This document shows, one piece after another, positions 38,006 to 48,788 of a DNA stretch of 64,000 bases. This stretch comes from Rosa chinensis (lineage: Eukaryota > Streptophyta > Magnoliopsida > Rosales > Rosaceae): positions 63,334,639 through 63,398,638 of the forward strand of contig NC_037094.1 of the NCBI RefSeq assembly GCF_002994745.2. Reading direction: 5' to 3'. Every line of letters starts with the position of its first letter. Within the stretch, counting starts at the first letter, position 1. A program made the position numbers and the translations under genes. A model generated the notes under the pieces. The model saw only the letters and a program-made list of their open reading frames with translations, did not search any database and had not been told where the DNA came from.

Positions 38006-38449
38006 TTACAATTTTCTCTCTCCTTTTCTTCTTCTTCTTCTTCCTCGTCTTCTTCCTTTGTTCAGTTGTTGCTGCAATCTCAATCTTCCAGAAAGAAAAT
38101 TCAGACTACCCCCAAAATCAAGAAACAAGCAAATAAACCCTCCCCCTCCCTGCCTCGGAGGAATCCCAAACCCAAACCCATTCTGCTCACTTTCATTCTC
38201 CTCCTCATCTGTCTCCAACTCCCCTGGACTATCCCTCATCTCATCAAACCCATTTGACTTCTCCAAATACACTCTCAGATTCAGGTCGTGCGGGTAGTGC
38301 TGGTACTGCTCTTCCACTACGACGTTGTCTTGGCCGTAATTCTCCTCGTCCAGATCTTCGTCGATAGCGTCGTCGTCATCTTCAGGCTCGTATCGATTGC
38401 GAGGTGCCCGAGAATACGGGTTGTTCCGGAGGTGGCCGTCATCTTTCAA
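38006..38449 (-). pseudogene. Unrecognised acidic ORF inside element G
   Basis: The 147-codon frame starts MKDDGHLRNNPYSRAPRNRY and is followed by a very acidic stretch with DDDDAIDEDLDEENYGQD and later ETDEEENESEQNGFGFG. The last 40 residues are glycine, then basic low-complexity and run toward the TIR. The first 100 or so residues look like real coding sequence by composition. I do not recognise a family. It is most likely a captured first exon of a host gene. Confidence 0.4.
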
Positions 38450-38607
38450 AACCCTAATTTAGAAATTTGGGTAATTCGGTTGTGATTCCGGAGAATTCAA
38501 ATTCAGAATTTCAAATTGGAAGGGAATGAGATTCTGAAACGAGTTGAAGTTGAAGGAATCCCTAATTTTGGTTATTTAGAAAAAGTGACCCCCTTTTGGG
38601 ATTTTGA

Positions 38608-39015
38608 TTGGAATGCAACCAAACTATTGGTGAGGTTGGAATGCGGGGTTTGATTGCAATGCTGATGATGCAGATGGTGGTGTTGATGTTGAGTTATGCT
38701 ATGCAGAGCTGTTGGGTGAGAGAGTATGAAGGATTGGAAGCCGAGAGAGAGGCCACGACGAAGAAGAGGAGTCGGCTGCTTGCTAAGGTTCAAGAGGAGC
38801 CCTTGGCCAATACTGAAAAAATTGCAGAGATTAAGGCTAATGAGTTTGATGAGAAGATGAAGAACAAGTATGGACAGAGGGTGAAGCCTGAGTCTCTGAG
38901 TTGTTTGTATGGGTCACTGTGGTTGTGGCCATTGGGTTATGTATATGAAGTAATGCTTATGAAAAAAAAAAAGAGGATGATTTGGATTGGATTCAAGGAC
39001 ATGAACATGACATGA
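38608..39015 (+). pseudogene. Unrecognised charged ORF inside element G
   Basis: The frame contains a helical charged stretch EYEGLEAEREATTKKRSRLL, then AKVQEEPLANTEKIAEIKAN and EFDEKMKNKYGQRVKPES, and then hydrophobic and lysine-rich filler. It is divergent from the acidic frame, with about 160 bp between the two starts. I recognise no family and no domain. It is a captured fragment at best. Confidence 0.35.
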
Positions 39016-39449
39016 ACAATTGCCGGGTTTTTGTTTTTGCTATTTTGGCGTCTTGGTTAATCATTATTCTGGGTTCAAGAGCATGAACAATTGCTAGAAT
39101 TGAGGGATGAAGTTCATAAAAACCAAGTGTGAATTTAAGCAATCATGATGTGGTAAGAAGATTGAGATGCAACAGCAACTTAACAAAGGAAGAAGAAGAA
39201 GAGGAGAGGAAAAATTGTAAAAAAAAAAAAATTGGGGTCATTTAAGTCATTTCATGGCATTTTTGGGGCCCATGTGCTTGCCACGTCATACATCTAACGG
39301 AGCCGTCAGCAAAATTTGACGAAAGTATCTCATCGATAGCGAAATATGGGTTCAGGTATCACATTGGTAGCACTGAGAGTCTGGGTATCAACTTGGCCGG
39401 TGCACAAGAGTTGAGGCACTGATGGTGCATTTTTCTCTTTTTTTAATTT

Positions 39450-39570
39450 TCTCTCTTTCTTATTTATTTCTTTTCTTCCCTCTCACCCTCTCTTGTGCTG
39501 CCACGTGGCAGCCTATCTTCCTTCTCTTCTCACATCCACACAACCCACAATCTGATCATTAATTCCATTC

Positions 39571-39614
<44 letters not shown>

Positions 39615-39770
39615 TCTCTTTCTTATTTATTTCTTTTCTTCCCTCTCACCCTCTCTTGTGCTGCCACGTGGCAGCCTATCTTCCTTCTCTTCTCACATCC
39701 ACACAACCCACAATCTGATCATTAATTCCATTCCCATTATATATATATATATATATATATTTCCTCCCTC
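39450..39770 (+). repeat. Tandem duplication of about 163 bp with (AT)n tails
   Basis: A unit containing CTTGTGCTGCCACGTGGCAG and AATCTGATCATTAATTCC occurs twice in tandem. Each copy ends in an (AT)n run (39573-39612 and about 39738-39761). The same open frame appears in each copy only because of the duplication. Confidence 0.85.
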
Positions 39771-40201
39771 TAATCAACACCGAAGACAGCGCCGGCACCA
39801 CACCAAAAACAGGAGCAGCTCTTTGGGTTGCTCTCTTCTCCTCCCTACTCCTCCATTTTTCCTCTTTTCTTTCTATTCTATTTTGAGATTTGAAAGACTA
39901 CTCACACAAAATTTCAAGGATCCATCAAAAGGTTCAATCTCTACAATATTCAATATTTGGGTAATTGTGAGAGTTATAATTCAAGGTTAGTCATGCCAGT
40001 TTTTTAACTATTTGTGATTATCCTTGTTTTCTCTTACACTTCTCTACTCTTTTCTATTTGAATTTTGTAATTTTGATGTCTATGATTATAAGTTGTGAGT
40101 AATTTCCTTGTTGGGGGTTAGGGTTGTGTCCCTAACCCAAATTTTTTGTAAAAGATATTTAATTTAATGTAATGATGCAATTTTCATATGATTGATGCTT
40201 A
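39771..40201. other. Non-coding stretch, probably retroelement leader
   Basis: No supported gene is seen; pyrimidine-rich and then AT-rich sequence. It continues beyond the Helitron at 40516-41040, where paired CGACCCTTGAACCGG phrases occur. Confidence 0.4.
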
Positions 40202-40515
40202 TCTATACTATTATTAAGAAAAGAGGTTTTGTTATCTAAAGTAGGTGTGAAAAGACAATAAAACTCTTAGACCTTATATTAATTTTAAATTATTTTTAAT
40301 AATTAAGTGGTAGTATGGTAAATAGAAAAATTAAAAATCATATTAAAAAAATAAAATAAATAATTTTCAGATAATTAACTACCCATGTCTGCAATAACCA
40401 CCCACAATATAAATAACTTCTCACTTTCTTTTTTCTCAAATAACTTCTATTTTTTTTTCTCAATATAATAATTATAAAAAGTTTACACATGCAGAGCATG
40501 TGAGTAGAAAACTAG
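40202..40515 (+). mobile_element. Small non-autonomous Helitron
   Basis: It starts TCTATACTATTATTAAG right after an A (40201) and ends CTAG before a T (40516), the A|T insertion site of Helitrons. A perfect 7-bp hairpin, CACATGC-AGA-GCATGTG (40486-40502), sits 9 bases before the terminal CTAG. Its length is 314 bp, AT-rich, with no Rep/helicase coding. Confidence 0.85.
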
Positions 40516-41064
40516 TATCAATTATTGTTGTGTTAAAATGCATGTCTAGGAGCCTAGTCAACTCTAGGGTGTGTATTTTGAGTATGTTTAGGATGAAATT
40601 AGGGGCTTGACCCCCTCTAATTCCTAAGCTAGAAACCTTCAATTTTGTATTCGAGGGGTTATAAGCATGGTTATTTACACCCGTTGCGTGATTGCGCGGG
40701 CGGGTCGCTTAGTTGTCTAATTCCTCGATCTCTACGCCTCTTGATGTGAATTTGCGACCCTTGAACCGGCTCTAATTCATGTCAAGTGAGTTCCTACGAC
40801 CCTTGAACCGGAGTAGGAATACCATGAAAAGGAATTTCGGTCCTTGAGCCTTGGATACGACTACCGCCAAAATAGAAAATATGCTTCTATATTAGATTAG
40901 CTTCCGACACATGAGATTTGGGTGAAGGAACCTCCCTAACACCCGACATTCCCATTTATATTGTTTATGCTTTTATTAATTTCTTTTTTTAACAAGAAAT
41001 GATGACACCCCCAAACCTCAGGGGATAAATTGAAATTAATCTTTTATTTTAACAAGGACTTTTT

Positions 41065-41172
41065 TCTAGTTACCACATGAGTGGTCTGAAGTGGTAACAT
41101 GACCCCCTGTAATTTGTAAATATTACGTAAAATTGGACATGTATGAGAAATGTTAACATACTATAGTCTTAC
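41065..41172. repeat. Fragment related to the ends of element H
   Basis: It contains GTTACCACATGAGT and AAGTGGTAACATGA, then ATGTATGAGAAATGTTAACA, which are phrases of the TIR and subterminal repeats of the nearby element at 41316-42969. It is probably a decayed partial copy. Confidence 0.45.
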
Positions 41173-41936
41173 GTACCCATCTAATAAAGCGAGTTACAAA
41201 ACAAAAACAAGGCTTGCATCCTTTGCTAAAATGGTACCTCATTCTATATTTTTGTCCAAATTGAACACATAATATATATTCAAGAATAAGCTACGGTTTA
41301 AATGGTAATATATGGGTAAAGCCATGGTATGTTAATATTTCTCATACATCAACTATTTTTACCCCTCTAAGAACTCATGTTATCACTTTGAGGACTAATA
41401 TTACTATTTTCAGGACTCATATAGTAAACTAAGAAAATTTACTACTTTAAGGACTCATGTTACCACTTTGAGGACTAATATTACTATTTTGAGGACTCAT
41501 ATGGTAACTAAGAAAATTTACCACTTTAAGGACTCATGTAACCACTTTGAGGACTAATATTACTATTTTGAAGACTTATTTTACCACTTTTAAGGCAATT
41601 GTATGATGTCATACGTTAACACATTGTAGAATTTTCCGTAATATATATATATATATATATATATTTGTTTAAATGGTACGCCAGTCTATATGGTAAGGTT
41701 TTAATTTTTCTTTTGGTGGGGTGTGGGAGGAATGAGGTATCACTGGGATTAAAGAACCATTTTTGAGATTAACTCTCAATAATGCATCTTATATTCACTT
41801 TCATTGAATGTATGAGTGAAAATACCAAATTGGCTGATGATGAAATTTTATAGATACTAATTTGAAAAAGAACTCACTCAATGTAGATTCTGCATAATTC
41901 TTCATGTTCTACTTTAAGAATTGTCCTTTTTATAAA

Positions 41937-42256
41937 GAGAAAATGTTACAAACAGTACCCGAACTAAGGCTCATTCTTAACTTCAGTACCCGACTATGCA
42001 AAACTATCACTTTGGTACCCCAAGTTTGAAGTCCAACCCAAGAATGGTACACGTTGTCCATCACGGCGTTAACTAGCTAACCACGTGGCATATTTTGAGG
42101 GCCCTCATGGTTTGCCGCCTTAACGTTGTGATGGACAGTGTGTACCATTCTTGGGTCGGACTTCAAACTTGGGGTACCAAAGTGATAGTTTTGCATAATC
42201 GGGTATTGAAGTTAGAAGTCGGTCTTAGTTCGAGTACTGTTTGAAATATTTTCTCT
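41937..42256. mobile_element. Foldback MITE I, 9-bp duplication TTTTATAAA
   Basis: This 320-bp element is almost all inverted repeat: GAGAAAATGTTACAAACAGT on the left, its inverse on the right, arms of about 140 bp and a very short loop near 42105. TTTTATAAA lies at 41928-41936 and 42257-42265. Its ACAGTACCCGAAC and ATCACTTTGGTACCCC blocks resemble the TIRs of elements A and B. It is nested inside element H. Confidence 0.88.
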
Positions 42257-42357
42257 TTTATAAATCTATTTTTGTATTTTGTGTAAAATGAGAGGACCAC
42301 TTCTTTTACCTAGCAAGCTCTTTTCCCAATGTAGATATTGTGATATATTCTCATATT

Positions 42358-42626
42358 CTCAAGGTCTTATTGATGTTATTAACAAGCACTCAATCATCTA
42401 TTCCAAATTGGAAAGCCTTGACAATCCTCACTCAAGTTTGGTACCTCTCTTCAATCCATCATGTTAACTCTGGTCTTGGATCATTAGAAAAGCTGACAAA
42501 GCAGCTCACCTTGTTGCTTCGTTGGTTCACAGCGGGAAGTGTCCTACGAATTGGGTTATCCAACCACCTTCCCCCTTAATTGACACTTTACTGATTGATG
42601 GTTTACCAAGTCCTCCCTCTATTTAA
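42358..42626 (+). pseudogene. RNase H-like (RVT_3-type) C-terminal remnant
   Basis: One frame reads SQGLIDVINKH, then a stop, then WSWIIRKADKAAHLVASLVH and WVIQPPSPLIDTLLIDGLPS. The W-I-R-K-A-D-K-A-A-H-L-V-A pattern is the C-terminal helix and active-site region of plant RNase H-like domains found in LINEs and in related host proteins. The in-frame stop and missing N-terminus make it a remnant. Confidence 0.55.
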
Positions 42627-43071
42627 GAGTGGATCTGGTTTGTTTTCTGGAAAAATTTTACAATGTGTTAATGTATGACATGCATACAATTGCATTAAAA
42701 GTGGTAAAACGAGTCATCAAAATAGTAATATTAGTCCTCAAAGTAGTAACATGAGTCCTTAAAGTGGTAAATTTTCTTAGTTACCACAAGAGTCCTCAAA
42801 ATAGTAATATTAGTCCTCAAAGTGGTAACATGAGTTTTTAAAGTGGCAAATTTTCTTAATTTACCATATGAGTTCTGAAAATAGTAATATTAGTCCTCAA
42901 AGTGACATGAGTCCTTAGAGGGGTAAAAATAGTTGATGTATGAGAAATGTTAACATACCATAACTTTACTCTGTTATCTGTTGTTCTGCTTGGTTTTTTT
43001 TTTTTTTCCCTTCCTTTCCGTTTATGGTTACTATTGCCAAAAGAATAAAAATAAATAAATAACATGGAGTC

Positions 43072-43290
43072 AAACAATCTAGTATGGATGCCAGAACACT
43101 TATCTCCACTACTTTCGTTTCTTAATGTCCAACTGCAATACTGCATATAAAAAAATTCAATAAAACCATAAATTCAATGAAAGCAGAAAGTTCAATACAT
43201 ATTTGATTTCATCTACTTGTATTACCATACACAAAAAAGATAGTATCAAGAAGAAAATTTTCTCTAAATTGGTATTTATAATAATTTTAT
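43072..43290 (+). repeat. Second copy of the MATE downstream repeat
   Basis: It contains AGTATGGATGCCAGAACAC and CTACTTTCGTTTCTTAATGT, matching 35119-35391 in order. There is no MATE exon upstream of it here. Confidence 0.5.
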
Positions 43291-43501
43291 TTACATAACA
43301 AAATAGCATCTCCATCAAATTTTCGTTAAAATTACAGCATGATGTAATTATTTATGTATATACTATTTTCGATAAAAATTTCTATGTACAGTTTGTATTC
43401 GATTCATTAGATAAACCCTTTTCAGGAAAAAAATTCCGATAGGTAATAGACAGATATCCCTTTGAGAATTAGCATTATCGATAAAACTGGGAACTACTGA
43501 G

Positions 43502-43740
43502 TGCATTTTGTGTATTCAAGTACCGGGTCTTTTGCTAGAAAAATGGGAAGACCATTCATTCCGAGCAAAACCCATGAAGTCAGACAAAATGACAAATATA
43601 GTATGGATGCCAGAGCAGCACTTATGACTCATCTCTCCTACTTTTGTTTCTTAATGTTCAAATGCAGATAAGAACAATAAAAGATGCATGAAAATGAAAG
43701 TCCAATGCTTATTCGAGTTCGATCATCCACTTATTTCGGT
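43502..43740 (+). repeat. Third copy of the MATE downstream repeat
   Basis: It contains TTTGCTAGAAAAATGGGAAG, AGTATGGATGCCAGAGCA and TTTTGTTTCTTAATGTTCAA in the order of the first copy. No gene is visible. Confidence 0.55.
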
Positions 43741-45078
43741 TCAATATTCCCATTAAGTCAACATAACAATACAGTAGTTTAATGTTTTCCCAGCGAACGA
43801 AAATTCTGAAAAGAGGAATCCCTTCAAGTGTCTCAGTTTTAATCCAATTACGTACTCTGGCTCATTCTGTAGGAGCCAGTCTCATAATTAGGAGGGATCA
43901 ATGTTCAATAGAACAGAAGCAAAAACGTGCAAATGAAATACCAAAAGTACCATTATCTTAAAGATCTTTAATTCTTGACTCCATTCTCTTTCTATCGGAA
44001 ATTCGGAATTCTAGCATATTGATCAAGATGAACATTTTACATGTTCTTCCTCTTTTCTTAAAGGGTTCGATTTCATTTGATATAAAGCAAATTGTGAAAT
44101 CCTCGATCCCTCTATAGAGTATAGACTCCATTTCACTTATTGAGTTTCTCATTTTCGTTCGACAGAATAATGAAAAGGGCATTGTAACACTGTCTTTGCC
44201 TAGCTTCCTTTTGACCACTTGCAACGAAATCATTTAAAGTTGCCTTACTAGCCGTTAGGACAATCTTTTTCTTTTGTTGTTTCTTTCTTATGGGGACAAT
44301 AATAGATTACAGTGCCTTGACATGATGACAAAAGTAACCAAACCAATGTAGCAATTCATTGTGTTATGGACTTGGTATTAATATAAAGTTAAAGCAACAA
44401 ATTCTTATTTTAGTACGAATATAAACAATTAGCAACATAAAATAAAAACAAAATCTACGAAAAGATGGTATTGCCAAATGGAAGCCATAGCTACTATTCA
44501 AGAAACCTTCCAAGCTATGGTTTCAGGAAATAATCCATCAGTAACAGCCATAGCTACTATCACTCAGACAAACAGTGGTAAACTGGGAATCACTATATCA
44601 ATGCCATTCCAAACTTAGAGCATTCCAATAGCTTGAACAACGTATAAACCCTTGTTGACAGTTATAGACAACTATATGCAAATTAAGAACCACAATCAAC
44701 ATCAACAACTTTAAGCCACTTCATCAAACTCTAAACAGAAACTCATCTCAATTAATTCTACTATGCACAGCGTCTATGAGCAAGAAGAATACAAACCATG
44801 TTGCCCTTATTATTTACCATAGCCTCAAATAAATAACTGGTAACAAAAATATGCAAAAACACCTGGGTGCATTCAATAATTGTACTTGCGACAATTTTAG
44901 ATGTCAAAAAATTAACGTGCCATATTTACTGATCATATCCTTTACGCTTATAATTTTTCTTCTATTTTTTGTTCATACTTTTATTAGGGAGCACGCGGCC
45001 ACAAAAACCCCTAATTTCCCAAACCAGAAACAAATCTATACCGTTCCACTCTGTCGGAGTGACGTCACACTTCCATTT
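43741..45078. other. Intergenic stretch without a supported gene
   Basis: A minus-strand frame of 91 codons (43958-44233) lies in sequence with plastid-like texture but matches no protein I can name. The rest is AT-rich, and the part next to 45078 is the 3' flank of the ANTH gene. Confidence 0.45.
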
Positions 45079-46146
45079 TCAAACGGCTATCGGACTGGGC
45101 CCCATCCCCAGCCACCCTCCTCCTCCACCACCAGATGGTAACAGAAGCAACTGCCCTGGTTCAAGAAACGGGTTCCAGCACTGAGTCGACTCGCCCAACT
45201 CGTCCCTCCCTCTGTTCCTACTAACCGTCCTCACCACCACCAGCCTCCTCTCCTCTCTCTGCGCCTTCGTCTCCGCCAGCTCCGCCCTCGTTTTCCTCAC
45301 CGACTCCCACAGCCCGTCGTTCCTTTTCCGGTTCACGAACAGCAACACCAGCCTCTCCTTACAATCCTCCAGCCTCCTCAGCGCCTCCACCACCCGAGTC
45401 AACTCGGACAGACTCAGCCTCTCCACTCTGTCCTCGACTTCTTTAACCCGAACCGAAATTTCGCGCTGCACCGCCCTGTAGTCCTCACTCGCCGCCTTGA
45501 CGATCTCGTAGACCAAATCGTTCCGCTGCAGGCTCAATGACTCCGGCGCGTCGCTAATCCTGGCCACGAATCCCACTAGCACTTCGATATCGGCCACCAA
45601 ATCAGAATTCAACAGAGCCACCACAACCTTATTATGATTTTCTGCTTTCATGTTTTCTGAGTTGAGATAGTAACCGATTGCCCTCGCCACCATCAGATTC
45701 TGTTCCACCACGGCGGCGTACCACCTCACCCATAACGAAAACTCCCACGTATCCAAATCCGATTGGTCGCTGAACATGGTCATGTTGAGGAAGTTACGCC
45801 CTCCGAAACTCGGGTGGTAAGAAATCTGATCTCTGAAAATGAACGAACCTCTGGATACTATGTTATGTACGGTGTAGAGGCATTTCAGCGCGACGAACGC
45901 GTTCTGGGTGACGTGCAGGCGGTCCATGAGGATGTCAATGCAGGTGCACGCAGCGAGACGCGACGACCGGCCCAGGTCGAGGATGTCGGCGATTCTTTCC
46001 TCGGACGGCGGCGACGACGGGTCGTGCGAGGTGGCGCGGAGGATGGCGACGTGGATGGACGACACGTGGCGATTGATGGAGAGGGTGGCGCGGAGAATGG
46101 AGGCCTTGTCTTTGAGAATGTCGATGAGGTTGATCTTCCGGTCCAT
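45079..46146 (-). CDS. Putative clathrin assembly protein, ANTH/ENTH domain
   Basis: An intact 355-codon intronless frame. The N-terminal 280 residues form an ANTH-type helical bundle: LIDILKDKASILRATL near the start, ILRATSHDPSSPPSEERI around residues 35-52, CIDILMDRLHVTQNAFVALK, CLYTVHNIVSRGSFI near 90-105, and FSLWVRWYAAVVEQNLMVA around 135-155. These match the small plant clathrin-assembly proteins of the At4g40080 type by memory. Such proteins bind phosphoinositides and clathrin at the plasma membrane or trans-Golgi. The C-terminal tail is short, with a WNPFLEP motif that could serve as a clathrin or adaptor-binding peptide, then a glycine run. The start at 46146 gives the expected MDRK N-terminus. 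Several long antisense frames are shadows of its GC-rich coding sequence. Confidence 0.92.
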   Translation of the reverse strand: MDRKINLIDILKDKASILRATLSINRHVSSIHVAILRATSHDPSSPPSEERIADILDLGRSSRLAACTCIDILMDRLHVTQNAFVALKCLYTVHNIVSRGSFIFRDQISYHPSFGGRNFLNMTMFSDQSDLDTWEFSLWVRWYAAVVEQNLMVARAIGYYLNSENMKAENHNKVVVALLNSDLVADIEVLVGFVARISDAPESLSLQRNDLVYEIVKAASEDYRAVQREISVRVKEVEDRVERLSLSELTRVVEALRRLEDCKERLVLLFVNRKRNDGLWESVRKTRAELAETKAQREERRLVVVRTVSRNRGRDELGESTQCWNPFLEPGQLLLLPSGGGGGGWLGMGPSPIAV

Positions 46147-47080
46147 AATCGTCGTTTCTGGGGTCGACGAAGGGTTTTTTCAAGTGAGGAGATGGGAGGT
46201 TGGACCGGGACATATAAATGACAGTTAGACACGGCTTTTTAGAAGAAGAGGGAGATTACGACGTCGTATACGTGTGAGAAGCTGCGGGAGTTTTGTACCG
46301 TTGTGGCAGTTGGAATGAGGAGAGCGAATAACGTCAGTCTCTACTATAATTACGTTCAGTTAAAAGAGTAAAACTGTTCCGGGAGAAAAATTGGGGTGTT
46401 GTAAATCTGTAACAGTGAGATATGTAGGAAATTCAGATCCTAAATTTCTAAATAAAGATGGGTTTCTATATTTTTGGACGGATTTAGAGAGATTTACAGA
46501 CGGGTTATGATATTGATTTGGCAGGTAAGTTATGTATGATTATGTTTTACCCAGAAAGGTTATACTATTACAGAGAAGAAATTTTCTACAATTGTGGATA
46601 TTTTTTTATGCAATTTAATAATTAGGCGTGTTGATTGTCGATTTCAAATGAATGGGAAATGGATATTACAACTAGACGGGGTAAAATTAGGCACCAAGGT
46701 ATTGACTTGTCCAGGTCCATTAGATGCTTCATCCTACTTCGTCGACCACTTAAAACAAGAGGAGAAAGCATTATTAGCAGGAGTCCCCGAAGGGAGGAAG
46801 AAAGCATTAACACGCAAGCTTGCTACGGATAAGATACAATCAATGTCACGAAATAGAAAGCTAACCACAGGCTTTCTCGTCCTGATCAATTATGTAGGCA
46901 ACTGTTTATGGGGCTGAGTTGATGAATTGTTTGAGATTGATGGGGCGGGGACCCTGGGATTCCATGTATAGGCATTCAAGCCAAGTACCTTCCATAAAGA
47001 ATATCAAGTCCTAACCCATATATGTCTTGTAGACCAAAGTCATGTACAACAAGTTGGTTACATGATGTTATTTTCACAAG
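46147..47080. other. Upstream region of the ANTH gene and spacer
   Basis: A 107-codon plus-strand frame (46594-46917) has a lysine-rich core, DHLKQEEKALLAGVPEGRKK, but I recognise no family and no neighbouring exon. Otherwise no gene is seen. The ANTH promoter should lie in 46147-46600; a weak TATA-like site is near 46215 on the minus strand. Confidence 0.45.
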
Positions 47081-47088
47081 ATCTCTAC

Positions 47089-47767
47089 CAGGGCCGGTCC
47101 TAAGGTTCTTGATGCCCAGGGCGAAATATGTTTTAGTGTCCATGTGGCTGATTTTGAGATTTTTTGTTGTTGTTGACAATTCTGAAATTAATTCGACTTT
47201 GAAAAATTACAAATTAATAACAAATTTTTAGAATAATCAACATAACCACAAAAAAAAACAAGCAACAAAATTTCTATTATTCAAAATTTCAAAATTAAAG
47301 AACACTCAATAAATATTTTGATCTATACATTAACCTGCATCATGGAATGTCAAAAAATATGTCTGCTCACTGTAGAAGAACATAAAAATAGAGAGGAAAA
47401 AGATTATTGGGAGATGAAAAGTAGATAGGAGAAAATTGGAAATGACAGATGATGCAAGCGAATTGAGGGAAACCCCAAATTTAAAGAGAAATTTGTTTGA
47501 TTTCAAGGTTTTGGAAAGAGTGAAGGCCACTGCTATAATTATCCTTGATTTTTTACAATTTTCGATGATTCGAAGAGTCGAAGAAGAAAAAAAAACACGC
47601 AGCTAGTTTCGTTTGGAAAAAAAAAAAAATTAACGTTTCCAAGCATATATTGCTATTTATATATAAATATATCAATATATATAACCTTATATCCAACACA
47701 ATTGTGCCCTACCTTCCCTTGGGCCCTGGGCTGTTGCCAAGGCTGCCCTTGGGCAAGGCGGGGCCTG
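47089..47767. mobile_element. Non-autonomous hAT element, 8-bp duplication ATCTCTAC
   Basis: It starts CAGGGCCGGTCCTAAGG and ends GGCAAGGCGGGGCCTG, imperfect short inverted ends of hAT type. ATCTCTAC flanks both sides (47081-47088 and 47768-47775). It is 679 bp, with no transposase frame. Confidence 0.85.
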
Positions 47768-47988
47768 ATCTCTACTACAATAAATTGAGCCGCTCTTTTG
47801 GTGTCAAAAGATTTCATCAAATTTTGAAGTGTCCATCATAATACTCTTACATAACCAAACCACCACTAAAAAAATAAAAAAACACTTAAAAACAAAAAAC
47901 AAAAAACAAAAACAACAACGATGACTATTCTTTTTAATCAATCTGTTTATGCTCAGGTTTTTACAGTAGTCAAACCTTCATAACGCTG

Positions 47989-48452
47989 GGCCAAGTCTGG
48001 GCCGCTAAAAGAGAATAGGTAGCGTTAACGTTACCTGTCAAATTAAATACACAGGGCGTCAAGAGGGAGACCGTGGTTGGCGGTCTTAGCTACTCCGATG
48101 TCTAAGTTAGTCAATGTATTTATGTTGACAATATGACGTTAGAGGAGTAATAAATGCGTCATGAATGAAGAGAGAGGAATGAACCTTTTGTAGGTGGAGA
48201 GGTGAGTGAACTCCATTTGGTTTCTGATGTGGAATTGATATGCATCAGTTTGTGTGTTCTAATGCCTTAGCGAGGTGATCTTGGTGCAGCGGGTGGCAGC
48301 GCGTCAGAGATGGTTCTAGCCTGAGCTCAGGTGATGGGCTGCTTGGAGGTATTCCCGAAGGACACACCTACTGCGGTCCTGCAGCCTCTGGCAGAAAACT
48401 AGGGCTGATCCTGATATAGCTAATTATGCTTACAATTGCTTATGTAAGTACA
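47989..48452. repeat. LTR-like repeat, copy 2
   Basis: It shares the AACGCTGG start, the GTCTAAGTTAGTCAATGTAT block and the ATAGCTAATTATGCTTAC end with 1133-1612, in the same orientation. No gene is present. Confidence 0.45.
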
Positions 48453-48788
48453 CAATCCATTTTTCATTAACCTTCCAATATCTCCCACGAGAAACGTAGG
48501 CACGTTGCTAGTAATAATAAATTGGTGTGGTAATCTTTTTTTTTTTTTTTTAATCAAGCAAAGTTTTTAATAATTTAATCCCCTTGAATTATGATTCACC
48601 ATTTATCAATGAAATCATATTTTCTTATAAATAAATAAATAAATATCTTTTAATTCATAAAAAAAAAGAAGGAAAAAAACCTGTGTGATTCTAGAGTGTT
48701 TCTATTCATGGCTATTTGAACAATTTTATTTTATTTTATTTATTTTTTTTTTTTATGGAACTCATTTAAACTTTACAATCGTTTACCG
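48453..48788. other. AT-rich spacer
   Basis: Poly(T) and ATTT-type runs; no gene is seen. Confidence 0.6.

Larger units (their letters stand above)
37788..39437. mobile_element. Pack-MULE-like TIR element G, 9-bp duplication TTTTTTTAA
   Basis: Nearly identical inverted ends of about 200 bp run from GAGAAAAATGCACCATCAG on the left to its inverse ending TTTTTCTC on the right. TTTTTTTAA flanks both sides (37779-37787 and 39438-39446). The interior encodes two divergent open frames (38006-38449 minus and 38608-39015 plus). A sequence similar to the left flank continues after the right flank. Confidence 0.88.
41316..42969. mobile_element. TIR element H with subterminal tandem repeats
   Basis: Inverted ends of about 300 bp begin near GTAAAGCCATGGTATGTTAA on the left and end with the inverse near 42969. 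Each arm contains two to three tandem units of about 95 bp with AAGGACTCATGTTACCACTT and GAGGACTAATATTACTATTT. No matching target duplication was read. A MITE (41937-42256) and an RNase H-like remnant (42358-42626) lie inside. Confidence 0.7.

Noticed and set aside
45763..46232. Long open frames on the plus and other minus frames over the ANTH gene start
   Set aside because: They overlap the well-supported ANTH coding frame and are Arg/Ser/Pro-rich shadows of GC-rich codons.
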